Part shown: piece by piece, positions 33,644 through 43,101 of the stretch | Layout: every line of letters begins with the position of its first letter | How positions within the stretch are numbered: position 1 is the stretch's first letter | Assembly: GCA_902541215.1 (NCBI GenBank) | Contig: CACBPV010000008.1 | Location: 1 to 43,120 of the forward strand | Reading direction: 5' to 3' | Length of the DNA: 43,120 nt | Source: an uncultured Alphaproteobacteria bacterium | Lineage (GTDB): Bacteria > Pseudomonadota > Alphaproteobacteria > HIMB59 > GCA-002718135 | Notes under the pieces: generated by a model | Seen by the model: the letters and a program-made list of their open reading frames with translations, nothing else | The model's database searches: none | Told to the model about the DNA's origin: nothing | Program-made: the position numbers and the translations under genes

Positions 33644-34543
33644 ATGCTAAAAAAAGGTATGAAAAAAATTTTTGATAGTTTTTATGTTTTTTCTAAATTT
33701 TCATTAAGCTTTATTCTTTTATTATGTGTTCTTTTCTTAATTTATCTTCTCTATACAAATTATCAAAATGAAGATGAAGTATCAAAACTGCAGTTTGAAC
33801 TAGAAAATGAACTTAGAGAAAGTATTAATGAAAATTCTGAATTTATTAAAAATATATCTAGAGAAATATTAGAAACAAAAACAGCTTTAACAAATATAGA
33901 AAAACTTATTAAAGAAAATTCAAATAAAGAATCAAAAGCTGATTTGACGACAATCAATGAAAGCATAGAATTATTAAATAAGAATTTTAATACTCTAAGT
34001 TATGAGATTTCTTCTATAAAAAATAAAAATATTGAAGATCAGTCTAATAATAATCCTGAACTAGTAAATCAATCTATCAATGAAGTAGTTGAGTTAATAA
34101 AAATTAAATACGAAAACAACCTGGATTTTGATAGAGAGCTTAAATACCTTGAAACAATTATAGGAAATAATAAAAATCATATTCTGGAAAAATTATCAAT
34201 TCTAAAAAGAAATAAATACAAAGGGCATTTATTTTTAGAAGATCAATTTAATTATGAAGTTAATTTATATCTGAAGAATATTGTGAACAATAAAAATAGT
34301 TTATTTAACAAAATTTTTTTACCATACATAGACCTTTCTCCATCTTCAGAAAACATTATTTCAGATGAAAAGATTTTAATATTAGAGGAAGCTAAATTTT
34401 TTATTAAAAATAGAAACATAACTAAAGCTTACGATAGTCTAAGTAAAATAGAAAATTACAAAGTTTTTTTTAAAGTATCTTTAAATGAAATGAATAACTA
34501 TAATAATTTTATTAAAGAAATTTCAAAGTTGAAAAATGTATAG
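33644..34543 (+). CDS. Mitofilin/Mic60-like inner-membrane protein
   Basis: A 299-residue protein with one N-terminal membrane helix (FSLSFILLLCVLFLIYLLY, residues 18-38), a long charged coiled coil (about 45-160) and a helical C-terminal region. This is the layout of alphaproteobacterial Mic60-like proteins, which sit directly before hemY and shape inner membranes and contact outer-membrane proteins. Sequence conservation is low, so position before hemY carries much of the call. A second in-frame ATG 5 codons in (33659) is an alternative start. The end overlaps hemY by 8 bp. Confidence 0.7.
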   Translation: MLKKGMKKIFDSFYVFSKFSLSFILLLCVLFLIYLLYTNYQNEDEVSKLQFELENELRESINENSEFIKNISREILETKTALTNIEKLIKENSNKESKADLTTINESIELLNKNFNTLSYEISSIKNKNIEDQSNNNPELVNQSINEVVELIKIKYENNLDFDRELKYLETIIGNNKNHILEKLSILKRNKYKGHLFLEDQFNYEVNLYLKNIVNNKNSLFNKIFLPYIDLSPSSENIISDEKILILEEAKFFIKNRNITKAYDSLSKIENYKVFFKVSLNEMNNYNNFIKEISKLKNV

Positions 34544-35837
34544 ATTATCTATTTTTGTTTTACAGTTTTTAATATTAATCATAGCGCTCACTTTTATTTT
34601 TACAAATCCATTTATTGTATCCTTAGATATAGGAAATTTGAAATATTCTTTTTCTTCAAATTTATTTGCTGTTATTTTTATATCTTTTATTTTTCTATTG
34701 TATTTGGTGTTTTATTTATTTTTTCGATCAAGACTTTCAATTGGAAAATATTTCTTAAAAAACAAATATAATAAAATTGAAAAAGGTTACTTACACTTTG
34801 TCGACGCAATGATAGCGGTCGCAAACAAAGATAATAAGACAGCTTTAAAATCTCACAAAAAAATGGTTAGTTATCTTAAGGATGATCCATCATTATCCCT
34901 ATTACTAAAGTCTGAAGTTTTAAAGATTGAAAAAAAATTTCCAGAATTAAACAACATTTATGAAGATATGATTAAATCAAAAAAGACTGAAACACTTGGA
35001 TACAGAGGTTTAATGGAACAAAATTTAAGAAATCAAGATTATCACCATGCTTTCTTATATGGAGAAAAATTGTTTTTAATTAATCCTAATATTGACAAAC
35101 TTTATGACACACTAATATTTATTGCAGCAAAAACAAAAAACTGGAATCAAATAATTTTATTATCAGATAAAGCTTTTTCAAATAAAATAATAAGTAAAAA
35201 TGATTTAAATGAAAATAAATCCATAGGTTTTTATGAAATAGCTAAAATAAAATTTGATAGCGATATTAAAGATTCTCTCAAAAATATTTTAAAAGCTATA
35301 GAATTGAAAAAAAACTTTGCTCCATATGTAAAACTTCATTTGGAAACTACTGTGGCTTTAAATGACAAAAGAAACCTTAAAAAATTAATCAAGAAATATT
35401 GGAGCTCAAATCCAAGCTTTCTACTTCGCTCTATCATAATAAAAATACTTAATGATAACGATCTTACCGATATAAAATTTATAAATGAAATAATAAAAAA
35501 TAATGCTGGTGAAGAAGAATCCAAAAAACTTTTAATTTATTTTGCTATAAAAAATTTAAAATGGGATATCGCTAGAGAGAATGTTATTGGAATGATTGGT
35601 TCTAATCCTTCTAAGGAAATCTGTTATTTTATGTCTGATATAGAACTGGGAGAAAATAATGATAAGCAAAAAAGTGATGCTTGGATAATGAGAGCCGAAA
35701 ATGCTAAATTAGAAAATAGTTGGATATGTAGAATTACAAATCAATCACAAGAGGAATGGAGCTCACTATCTGACTCTGGTAATTATAATTCTCTTGTTTG
35801 GTCATCTCCAACGATGATAAGACAAAATAGAAATTAA
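34536..35837 (+). CDS. hemY: HemY-type membrane TPR protein
   Basis: A 433-residue protein with two N-terminal membrane helices (residues 5-25 and 40-65; the second is LFAVIFISFIFLLYLVFYLF) followed by TPR-like helices. This is the alphaproteobacterial HemY family, unrelated to protoporphyrinogen oxidase HemY/HemG; in gammaproteobacteria it is linked to porphyrin metabolism by gene context. The C-terminal tail SWICRITNQSQEEWSSLSD with NYNSLVWSSP matches the conserved end of the family. It overlaps the mitofilin-like gene by 8 bp. Confidence 0.8.
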   Translation: MYRLSIFVLQFLILIIALTFIFTNPFIVSLDIGNLKYSFSSNLFAVIFISFIFLLYLVFYLFFRSRLSIGKYFLKNKYNKIEKGYLHFVDAMIAVANKDNKTALKSHKKMVSYLKDDPSLSLLLKSEVLKIEKKFPELNNIYEDMIKSKKTETLGYRGLMEQNLRNQDYHHAFLYGEKLFLINPNIDKLYDTLIFIAAKTKNWNQIILLSDKAFSNKIISKNDLNENKSIGFYEIAKIKFDSDIKDSLKNILKAIELKKNFAPYVKLHLETTVALNDKRNLKKLIKKYWSSNPSFLLRSIIIKILNDNDLTDIKFINEIIKNNAGEEESKKLLIYFAIKNLKWDIARENVIGMIGSNPSKEICYFMSDIELGENNDKQKSDAWIMRAENAKLENSWICRITNQSQEEWSSLSDSGNYNSLVWSSPTMIRQNRN

Positions 35838-35838
35838 T

Positions 35839-36534
35839 ATGAAATTAAATTTTTTTATAGGATATGATTCTAAAGAGGATATTGCGTATAGAGTTTGTAA
35901 GTATTCACTTCTAAAACGTACCAATGCTGATGTTAATGTTATGTCTTTAAAACTCGATGAGCTTATTGCTCAAAACTTATATACAAGAAGCATTGATCCT
36001 TTAGCATCTACACAATTTACATATTCTAGATTTTTAGTTCCAAAACTAACAAATTATAAAGGCTGGGCAGTTTTCTGTGACTGTGATTTTATTTTTTTAG
36101 GCGATGTCTCCAAATTATTTAATAATCTTGATGAAAGTAAAGCCGTTTACTGTGTTAAGCATGACTATACACCTAAAGAGAAACATAAAATGGATGGACA
36201 AAAACAAACAATATATCCAAGAAAAAATTGGTCTAGCTTTATTTTATATAATTGTTCTCATCCTAGTACAAAAAAACTAACTGTCGAGAAAGTTAATAAC
36301 GAAACAGGCGCATACCTTCATCAATTCAAATGGTGTGAAGATGATGAAATTGGATCTTTAGACGAAAGATGGAATTGGTTAGAAGGATGGACTTCAGATC
36401 ACAATAAAGATAAACCTTACGCAGTTCATTATACTAGGGGAGGACCGTGGTTTTCTGAATGGCAGGACGTTGAATTTGCAAAGGAATGGCTTGCAGAAAG
36501 AGATGAATATCTCTCCAATAAATTTAAATCATAG
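35839..36534 (+). CDS. GT8-like glycosyltransferase
   Basis: A 231-residue GT-A type protein. It begins LNFFIGYDSKEDIAYRVCKY, followed by FTYSRFLVPKL and the metal-binding DxD in WAVFCDCDFIFLGDVSKLF (around residue 82). Late motifs NWLEGWTSDHNK and AVHYTRGGPWF place a His and a Gly-rich loop where GT8 enzymes bind the nucleotide diphosphate. It starts one base after the hemY stop and so probably belongs to that operon. It ends in an 11-bp convergent overlap with the TPR gene. Acceptor unknown. Confidence 0.7.
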   Translation: MKLNFFIGYDSKEDIAYRVCKYSLLKRTNADVNVMSLKLDELIAQNLYTRSIDPLASTQFTYSRFLVPKLTNYKGWAVFCDCDFIFLGDVSKLFNNLDESKAVYCVKHDYTPKEKHKMDGQKQTIYPRKNWSSFILYNCSHPSTKKLTVEKVNNETGAYLHQFKWCEDDEIGSLDERWNWLEGWTSDHNKDKPYAVHYTRGGPWFSEWQDVEFAKEWLAERDEYLSNKFKS

Positions 36535-38314
36535 GTTTTAAATAATTTTCTAAATTTGTAGATCCTTTTAAAAAACTCTCTCTATCAATTAATTCAACAC
36601 AATTATACCAGGGTGTTTTGTTGTTTTTTTGGTTCCAATAATGAAAAAGAGCATAGTTATCTGGTTTTATTAATATTGTTTTGACGCCCAGTGATCCTGC
36701 TAGATGCGCAGTACTGTTACTTATAGTTATAAACATGTCTAGTGATTTTAAAAATGCAGCTACACCTTCGAAATCATTATAAAGATCTAGATCTTCAATC
36801 TTCATAAGTTTATTTTTCTTATTATTAAAGTTATTAATCTCATCTAAAACATCACCGTATTGTAAATTAAAAACATTACAATTTGGTATCTTAAACACAT
36901 CCTTAAAGTCATCTAACTCTAATGACTTATCAGATGCGTATCTATTATTAAAACTTTTCCATGAAATCCCAATATTATATTTATTATCATATTTAGATAA
37001 CATACTTTGTATCTCTGTATATTTTTTATGATCTATTTTTAAGAATGGTTCATTAATAAAATTTTCTAATCTTTTACGATAATATCTACCTAAGCTTCCA
37101 GCATACAAAACATAATCAATTTTTTCTAATTCATAATCATCATTTGAAATACTTCCAAGCTCAACAAAGCTACTACTATATTTTGGAAAAGATCTTTTAA
37201 ATAAATTTAATAATCTTGGATCACATTCTATAGTAACATTTTTTACTTTTTTTAAAAGATCGCCATACATTGAACCATAAAGAATTTCATCTCCAACACC
37301 CTGTTCTCTTATAATTAAAAATTTATTTTCAGAGTTATTTAAAATTTTTTTTCTAAATAGTTTTTTATATAATCTTTCAATATTTTTATTTTTTTTAACA
37401 AATTCATTCAAGTTTAGTCTTCCTTCAAAATAATCCCAGCCTTTTTCAAAATCATGATCCTTTAAATAAATAAATGACAATGTTTTTTGTATATCACCAT
37501 CATCTGGTTTTATCTTTAATGCTTTGAAACTATTATCTTTCGCATCTTCATTAATACCTAAATCAAAAAAAGTTTTTGATAAATTATTATAAACATATGG
37601 ATTGTTTGGATTTAGATTAATGGCTTTTTTATAATAATATACAGCTTTATCATTTTTTCCTTCTTCTCTATAAAAACCAGCAATATTATTTACAACGTGG
37701 TAAGAATATCCGTCTTTTTCTAATGCTAATAAAAAAAACTTTTCTGCATTTTTTGTGTCACGTTTCTCATGATAAATTCTACCTAAAGAATTTAGTGCAG
37801 ATAAATTATTAGGATCAAATTCTAAGATATCATTAAAGATTTTTATAGCCATTTTATTATCTCCTTCAGTAAAGAAACACTGACCTAAAATATTAAGAGC
37901 AATTAAATCTTTACTATTTTTATTAAGATAATGTTCACATATCTCTCGAGAAATTTTAATATTGTTTAATTTTAAACATGCAAAAGCTTTGTCTTTGTGA
38001 ACGTTTTCAATTTGTTGTATTTTTAATATCTTATCTATTATATTTAATGCTTCGTAGTATTTTTCTTCAGAGAAAAAAATATTATAAAGATTAATCATAG
38101 CCTTTATATTTTTTTCAAACTTAATTAAGTAATTGTAGTTAATCTTTGCCTCCTCATTTAAATTAAGCTTTTGCTGAATTACTGCCAAATTGTAACGTAA
38201 TAAATTATCATCTTTATTTTTTTTAAAAATTTTTAATAATTCTCTGTAACTATCCAGTTTGTTCCCAGATTCAAACTTTCTAAGAAGGTTATTAATTTGA
38301 AAATTTAAATTCAT
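36524..38314 (-). CDS. TPR protein with C-terminal glycosyltransferase-like domain (paralogue 1)
   Basis: A 596-residue protein. Residues 1-290 are tetratricopeptide repeats (for example ALNSLGRIYHEKRDTKNAEK and YVYNNLSKTFFDLGINEDAK). The C-terminal 280 residues form a GT-B/GT9-like domain with FLIIREQGVGDEILYGSMYG, NIGISWKSF and the donor-site segment FITISNSTAHLAGSLGVKTI. Such fusions are common in marine alphaproteobacteria and are thought to glycosylate proteins or envelope polymers; the target is not known. It overlaps its upstream paralogue by 23 bp. Compared with that paralogue the catalytic-region motifs are equally preserved. Confidence 0.8.
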   Translation of the reverse strand: MNLNFQINNLLRKFESGNKLDSYRELLKIFKKNKDDNLLRYNLAVIQQKLNLNEEAKINYNYLIKFEKNIKAMINLYNIFFSEEKYYEALNIIDKILKIQQIENVHKDKAFACLKLNNIKISREICEHYLNKNSKDLIALNILGQCFFTEGDNKMAIKIFNDILEFDPNNLSALNSLGRIYHEKRDTKNAEKFFLLALEKDGYSYHVVNNIAGFYREEGKNDKAVYYYKKAINLNPNNPYVYNNLSKTFFDLGINEDAKDNSFKALKIKPDDGDIQKTLSFIYLKDHDFEKGWDYFEGRLNLNEFVKKNKNIERLYKKLFRKKILNNSENKFLIIREQGVGDEILYGSMYGDLLKKVKNVTIECDPRLLNLFKRSFPKYSSSFVELGSISNDDYELEKIDYVLYAGSLGRYYRKRLENFINEPFLKIDHKKYTEIQSMLSKYDNKYNIGISWKSFNNRYASDKSLELDDFKDVFKIPNCNVFNLQYGDVLDEINNFNNKKNKLMKIEDLDLYNDFEGVAAFLKSLDMFITISNSTAHLAGSLGVKTILIKPDNYALFHYWNQKNNKTPWYNCVELIDRESFLKGSTNLENYLKPMI

Positions 38315-40097
38315 TTCCTTTTTCTAAAATATTATTAATTACATTAACTGTCTCTTTAATTGATTTTTCGATTCCTAAAACTTTTATGTTTTTATACCAA
38401 ATTGAAGAACCAGTTTGTGTATTCCAATAGTAATAAGTAGATGATTTTTTTGGGCAAATTATTATTGTTGGTATACCTAAGGCTCCAGCAAAATGTGCTG
38501 TTGAATTACTTACAGTAATAAATAAATCTAAATTTTTCAGTAATCCCATACATGACTCAATATCATTAAATAAATCTAAATCACTAAACACTTCCAAGTA
38601 TTTGTTTTGATCAAATATATATTTTTTATCTGAATCAATATCTCCATATTGTAAATTAATAATTAATCTGTTGTCCATAAACAACGGCTCAAAATCTTTA
38701 ATTTTTAATGATTTCAAACTACCGTAAATATTTACAACACTTTTCCAAGATATACCTATTTTCAACTTATCTTTATGATTGTTTAGTTTTTCTTTGAAGT
38801 TATGAACAATATCTTCTCTTGCAGTTAAATAATGAATATAATCAAAATCGCTTTTATTTTTTCTAAATAATTTGATTAGACTTCCTGCATATATAATTTT
38901 ATCAAAATCAGATACACTAGAATTTTTTGAGTAATACCCATCTTCTACAAATATTTCTTTTCCAAATGATCGATTAAAAATAGGTACTAATCTTTTATCA
39001 GCTTCTATTTTAAGATTTTTAAATTTATTTATAATATCAGGATATATTGAACTAAATAAAACTTCCTCACCTATTCCTTGTTCTCTTAAAACAAGTAATT
39101 TGTCATCCTGATTAATAGTTAAATTTTTAAATAAATTATTTTTAATCAAATCAAAATTGCTCAACTTATCTTTATTCTTTTCTATCAATAATCGTGAATC
39201 AAATAATTCCCAAGGATCATCAAAATTATTTATTTTTAATTGTAATGTACAATACGCATACATTAATTTGTAATCATACGGATTTATTTTTATTGCTTTA
39301 TCGTAGAATATTTTTGCCTCTTTTTCTTTACTATCTCTGCAGTAGCATATAGCTAAATTTGAAATTATTTCTTGATTATTTGGTTCTAATCTTAAAGCTT
39401 CATTATAATAATTAACTGCTCCAACAATATTATCTTGAAGGCTAAGAACATTAGCTAAATTTATTAGGGTTGATACATTTTTTTTATCAAGGTCATAAGC
39501 ACTATCGAAGATTTTTTTTGCTTCATCAAGTTTTTCTAACTCAAGTAAACAAGCGCCTAAATTATTGTAGCTATCTATATATCGATCATTTATTTTTAAA
39601 GCTGTTTCAAAGAAATTTTTAGCTTCATCAAAAAAATTATTTTTAAGATATATTAATCCTTTAATATTGTAACCAAAGTAATCGTTATCTCTTAAATTTG
39701 AAATATTCTCAATGTATTTTTTAGCTTCAATATAATTTTTCTTTAAAAAATAAATATAGGATTTGTCACGTATAGCGTCATAATTTTTATTATCTTTTTC
39801 AAGTATAGAATTAATTTTTTCTAACGCCTGATCAAGCAAACCTTTTCCTAGAAGTAATTTATATAATTGAGAAAGGTATAAAATGTTATTTTTATCGATG
39901 AGCAAAATTTTTTTTAAAGCATTAATAGATGTATCTATGTCACCAACTTTGATAGATATTTGATACAAAATGTTTTGAACGCTTATATTTTTATTATATT
40001 TTTCAGATAATTTTTTAATATCCTTGAAAGCAATTTCTTTATTTACATTGTTGAATGTATCAATAATTTTTTTAAGTTTATTTTCTAAGTTAGACAT
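38292..40097 (-). CDS. TPR protein with C-terminal glycosyltransferase-like domain (paralogue 2)
   Basis: A 601-residue paralogue of the gene at 36524 with the same design. TPRs cover about residues 1-280 (SYNNLGACLLELEKLDEAKK, EIISNLAICYCRDSKEKEAK). The GT-like domain follows, with LLVLREQGIGEEVLFSSIYP, KIGISWKS, and FITVSNSTAHFAGALGIPTI, then an aromatic TYYYWNTQ. The chosen ATG at 40097 directly follows the T run of the upstream gene's terminator, leaving no room for a Shine-Dalgarno; a later start or leaderless translation is possible. It is expected to be co-transcribed with paralogue 1. Confidence 0.8.
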   Translation of the reverse strand: MSNLENKLKKIIDTFNNVNKEIAFKDIKKLSEKYNKNISVQNILYQISIKVGDIDTSINALKKILLIDKNNILYLSQLYKLLLGKGLLDQALEKINSILEKDNKNYDAIRDKSYIYFLKKNYIEAKKYIENISNLRDNDYFGYNIKGLIYLKNNFFDEAKNFFETALKINDRYIDSYNNLGACLLELEKLDEAKKIFDSAYDLDKKNVSTLINLANVLSLQDNIVGAVNYYNEALRLEPNNQEIISNLAICYCRDSKEKEAKIFYDKAIKINPYDYKLMYAYCTLQLKINNFDDPWELFDSRLLIEKNKDKLSNFDLIKNNLFKNLTINQDDKLLVLREQGIGEEVLFSSIYPDIINKFKNLKIEADKRLVPIFNRSFGKEIFVEDGYYSKNSSVSDFDKIIYAGSLIKLFRKNKSDFDYIHYLTAREDIVHNFKEKLNNHKDKLKIGISWKSVVNIYGSLKSLKIKDFEPLFMDNRLIINLQYGDIDSDKKYIFDQNKYLEVFSDLDLFNDIESCMGLLKNLDLFITVSNSTAHFAGALGIPTIIICPKKSSTYYYWNTQTGSSIWYKNIKVLGIEKSIKETVNVINNILEKGNEFKFSN

Positions 40098-40126
40098 AAA
40101 AAAACCCAGTCTTTAAAAGACTGGGT
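40098..40126 (-). terminator. Rho-independent terminator of the Bax-inhibitor-like gene
   Basis: A perfect 10-bp stem (ACCCAGTCTT 40104-40113 with AAGACTGGGT 40117-40126) with a 3-nt loop, followed on the minus strand by seven T (40098-40104). It lies 31 bp after the Bax-inhibitor-like gene stop. There is no T run on the other side, so it is directional. Its T run abuts the ATG of the next gene. Confidence 0.92.
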
Positions 40127-40157
40127 ATAATAAAAAGATATTTGGGTTTTAAAAGAA

Positions 40158-40910
40158 TTATCTTCTTTGACCAAATAATTGTAGTAATAAAATGAATAAG
40201 TTGATGAAGTCCAAATACAATTTTAATGCACCCATCAATGCTTTTTTTGATCCTATTTCTTCACTATCACCACCATAATACATATTTTTTATGTTTTGTG
40301 TATCGTATGCTGTTAGTCCAACAAAAACTAGAACACCAATAACCGAGATTGCAAACTGCAATGCTGTTGAGCCAACAAAGATATTAACAACGCTTGCAAT
40401 AATAATACCAATTAGTCCCATAAATAAGAAACCACCAAGTTTTGTTAAGTCTCTTTTTGTTGTGTATCCATACAAGCTCATTGCTCCGAACGTACTTGCT
40501 GTAATAAAAAATACTCTAGCAATAGATGTTTGAGTAAATTCAATAAATACTGAGGCAAGAGATAGTCCCATTATACTTGCAAATAACCAGAAAGTAATCT
40601 GTGCAGCCGAAACTGACATCCTATTGATTCTGGCACTTAAATAAAATACAAAACCTAGTGGAGCTAGCATAACAACCCATTTGAGTGGAGATCCAAAAAG
40701 TAATGCGCCAACTTGAGTTACTCCTACAATTTGACCCATCTCGTTTGTAACTATTGATGCTTTTCCAAAAAAGTAAGCAATAAATCCAGTAAGTAATAAG
40801 CCAATTGTCATATAATTGTAGACTTTAAGCATATACGCTCTCAAGCCTTCATCAATTGCTGCCTGATCTACTGATTTAGTATAAGATCGTTGATTAAAGT
40901 CTAAAGCCAT
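40158..40910 (-). CDS. Bax inhibitor-1/YccA family membrane protein
   Basis: A 250-residue protein with seven hydrophobic helices, of the BI-1 (TMBIM) family, members of which act as pH-sensitive calcium leaks or interact with FtsH (YccA). Visible family features: the N-terminal LRAYMLKVYNYMTIGLLLTG and the late pair of aspartates in LTAYDTQNIKNMYYGG and LKLYLDFINLFILLLQLFG, which form the di-aspartyl pH sensor in YetJ. A strong Shine-Dalgarno (AAAAGGAG, 40916-40923) and a strong terminator fit a well-expressed single gene. Divergent from the aldo/keto reductase gene. Confidence 0.93.
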   Translation of the reverse strand: MALDFNQRSYTKSVDQAAIDEGLRAYMLKVYNYMTIGLLLTGFIAYFFGKASIVTNEMGQIVGVTQVGALLFGSPLKWVVMLAPLGFVFYLSARINRMSVSAAQITFWLFASIMGLSLASVFIEFTQTSIARVFFITASTFGAMSLYGYTTKRDLTKLGGFLFMGLIGIIIASVVNIFVGSTALQFAISVIGVLVFVGLTAYDTQNIKNMYYGGDSEEIGSKKALMGALKLYLDFINLFILLLQLFGQRR

Positions 40911-40980
40911 AATTTCTCCTTTTAATTATTACTAATATCGCTATAAATTCGACAATTTCAAGGCATTTTATAAAAATAGT

Positions 40981-42030
40981 ATGAAGTATAGAAAACTAGG
41001 AACAACAGATTTAGATGTGAGTGTTATTTGTCTTGGCACTATGACTTGGGGAGAACAAAATAATCAAGATGATGGCTTTGAGCAGATGGATTATGCATTT
41101 GAAAGAGGTATAAATTTTTTTGATACAGCTGAGGTTTATTCTATCCCAACTAGAGCAGAAACGTATGGCAAAACTGAAGAAATAATTGGTAATTGGTTTG
41201 CTCAAAATAATAAAAGAAAAGATGTAATTTTAGCAACTAAAATTTGTGCTAAAAGTGAAGGAAACAGCTGGATAAGAGATGGAGGACCAAATCTAATCTT
41301 TGATAAAAAAAATATAAATGCTGCAATAGATGGTAGTCTTAAAAGATTAAAAACTGATTATATTGATTTATACCAACTCCACGCACCAGAAAGAAAAGTA
41401 CCAAAGTTTGGAAAATTAGATTTTGAATATGACCCTGAAGACTCGTGGGTTGAGTTAGAAGAAGTCTTATCTTGTCTTCAAGATTTAGTTAAGCAGGGAA
41501 AAGTAAGACACATAGGGGTATCTAATGAAACACCTTGGGGTGTAATGAAATATATGAAATTATCAGAAGAAAAAAATCTTCCCCGAATGATGTCTATTCA
41601 AAATGTTTATAGTTTAGTAAATAGAATTTTTGATATCCATAATTCTGAAGTTTCAATTAGAGAAAATTGTGGTTTACTTGCGTATTCACCTTTAGCTGGA
41701 GGAAGATTAAGTGGAAAATATTTAGGGGGTAAAAATCCACCTAATACAAGATTTACATTGTGGGCTAGTCGCTTTGATAGACACAATACAATGAGAGGAG
41801 AAATTGCTATAGAAAAATATGTTAATCTTGCGCATAAACTTGGTATAGCCCCATCTACATTTGCAAATGCTTTTGTGAATGATCGTCCGTTTGTAACAAG
41901 CAATATTATTGGGGCGACAAAAATGGATCAGCTCAAAGAGAATATAGATAGTATTGATATTACTTTAACTGATGATATTTTACAGGAGATTGAAGATATA
42001 CATCTTTATGATCCAAACCCTTGCGTGTAA
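40981..42030 (+). CDS. Aldo/keto reductase, Tas family (copy 1)
   Basis: A 349-residue NADPH-dependent aldo/keto reductase of the Tas type. It opens MKYRKLGTTDLDVSVICLGT with MTWGEQN. The catalytic tetrad is visible: Asp and Tyr in NFFDTAEVYSIPTRAET, Lys in ILATKICA and His in LYQLHAPERK. NADP-binding segments near the C-terminus are LLAYSPLAGGRLSGKY and TSNIIGATKMDQLKENIDS. The substrate is unknown. It is followed after 18 bp by a close paralogue, so the pair is one tandem duplication. Confidence 0.9.
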   Translation: MKYRKLGTTDLDVSVICLGTMTWGEQNNQDDGFEQMDYAFERGINFFDTAEVYSIPTRAETYGKTEEIIGNWFAQNNKRKDVILATKICAKSEGNSWIRDGGPNLIFDKKNINAAIDGSLKRLKTDYIDLYQLHAPERKVPKFGKLDFEYDPEDSWVELEEVLSCLQDLVKQGKVRHIGVSNETPWGVMKYMKLSEEKNLPRMMSIQNVYSLVNRIFDIHNSEVSIRENCGLLAYSPLAGGRLSGKYLGGKNPPNTRFTLWASRFDRHNTMRGEIAIEKYVNLAHKLGIAPSTFANAFVNDRPFVTSNIIGATKMDQLKENIDSIDITLTDDILQEIEDIHLYDPNPCV

Positions 42031-42048
42031 TAATTATGAAATTAAAAA

Positions 42049-43101
42049 ATGAAATATAGAAAATTAGGCAATACAGATATTGATGTAAGTGTCATTTGTT
42101 TAGGTACAATGACTTTTGGTGAACAAAACACTCAACAAGAAGGTTTTGACCAAATGGATTATGCTGTTGAAAGAGGAGTTAATTTTTTTGATACTGCAGA
42201 GCTATATGCAGTTATGCCTCGAAAAGAAACCTATGGAAAAACTGAAGAAATAGTTGGTAATTGGTTTCAAGAAAAGAAAAATAGAGACAAAATAATTCTA
42301 GCTTCAAAAATAGCCTCAAAATCAGATGGTCTTGAATGGATTAGAGAAGGATCAAAAACTCTTGGTTTTGATAAAAAAAATATGAATGCTGCAATAGATG
42401 AAAGTCTTAAAAGATTAAAGACTGATTATATTGATTTATACCAATTACATTGGCCTGAGAGAAATGTACCAAAATTTGGAATTTTAGATTTTGAGTACGA
42501 TGCTAGTGATAATGATTGGACCACCGTTGAAGAAGTTTTATATAATTTAGATCAGCTTGTTAAGGCAGGAAAGATTAGATATGCAGGTTTATCTAATGAG
42601 ACACCTTGGGGTGTTATGAAATATCTTCAATTATCGAAGGAAAAAAATCTACCACGCATGATGTCTATTCAGAATGTTTATAGTTTGGTAAACCGCGTGT
42701 TTGATATTCATAACTCGGAAGTATCAATTAGAGAAAATTGTGGTTTACTTGCATATTCACCTTTAGCTGGAGGTAGATTGAGTGGTAAATATGTAGGAGG
42801 TAAAAATCCAAAAAAAGCAAGGTATACTCTTTGGCCAAGAAGATTTTCAAGACACCATACAGAAAGAGGTGAAAACGCTATTGAAAAATATGTTAATCTT
42901 GCTCATAAACATTCTATAGCCCCATCTACTTTTGCCAATGCATTTGTTAATGATCGTCCGTTTGTAACTAGTAATATAATAGGAGCAACTACAATGGAGC
43001 AACTCAAAGAAAATATTGATAGTATCGATATTACTTTATCAAAAGAAGTTTTAAAGGAGATCGAAGATATTCATTTGTCAGATCCGAACCCGTGTGTTTA
43101 A
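42049..43101 (+). CDS. Aldo/keto reductase, Tas family (copy 2)
   Basis: A 350-residue tandem paralogue of the gene at 40981. It keeps the tetrad (FFDTAELYAVMPRKET, ILASKIAS, LYQLHWPERN) and the same NADP-binding C-terminus (TSNIIGATTMEQLKENIDS). The two are almost identical from about residue 195 onward but differ around residues 85-105 and in the loop after the catalytic His (Ala versus Trp), which faces the substrate. This copy has the Trp found in E. coli Tas. Complete; the window ends 19 bp later. Confidence 0.9.
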   Translation: MKYRKLGNTDIDVSVICLGTMTFGEQNTQQEGFDQMDYAVERGVNFFDTAELYAVMPRKETYGKTEEIVGNWFQEKKNRDKIILASKIASKSDGLEWIREGSKTLGFDKKNMNAAIDESLKRLKTDYIDLYQLHWPERNVPKFGILDFEYDASDNDWTTVEEVLYNLDQLVKAGKIRYAGLSNETPWGVMKYLQLSKEKNLPRMMSIQNVYSLVNRVFDIHNSEVSIRENCGLLAYSPLAGGRLSGKYVGGKNPKKARYTLWPRRFSRHHTERGENAIEKYVNLAHKHSIAPSTFANAFVNDRPFVTSNIIGATTMEQLKENIDSIDITLSKEVLKEIEDIHLSDPNPCV

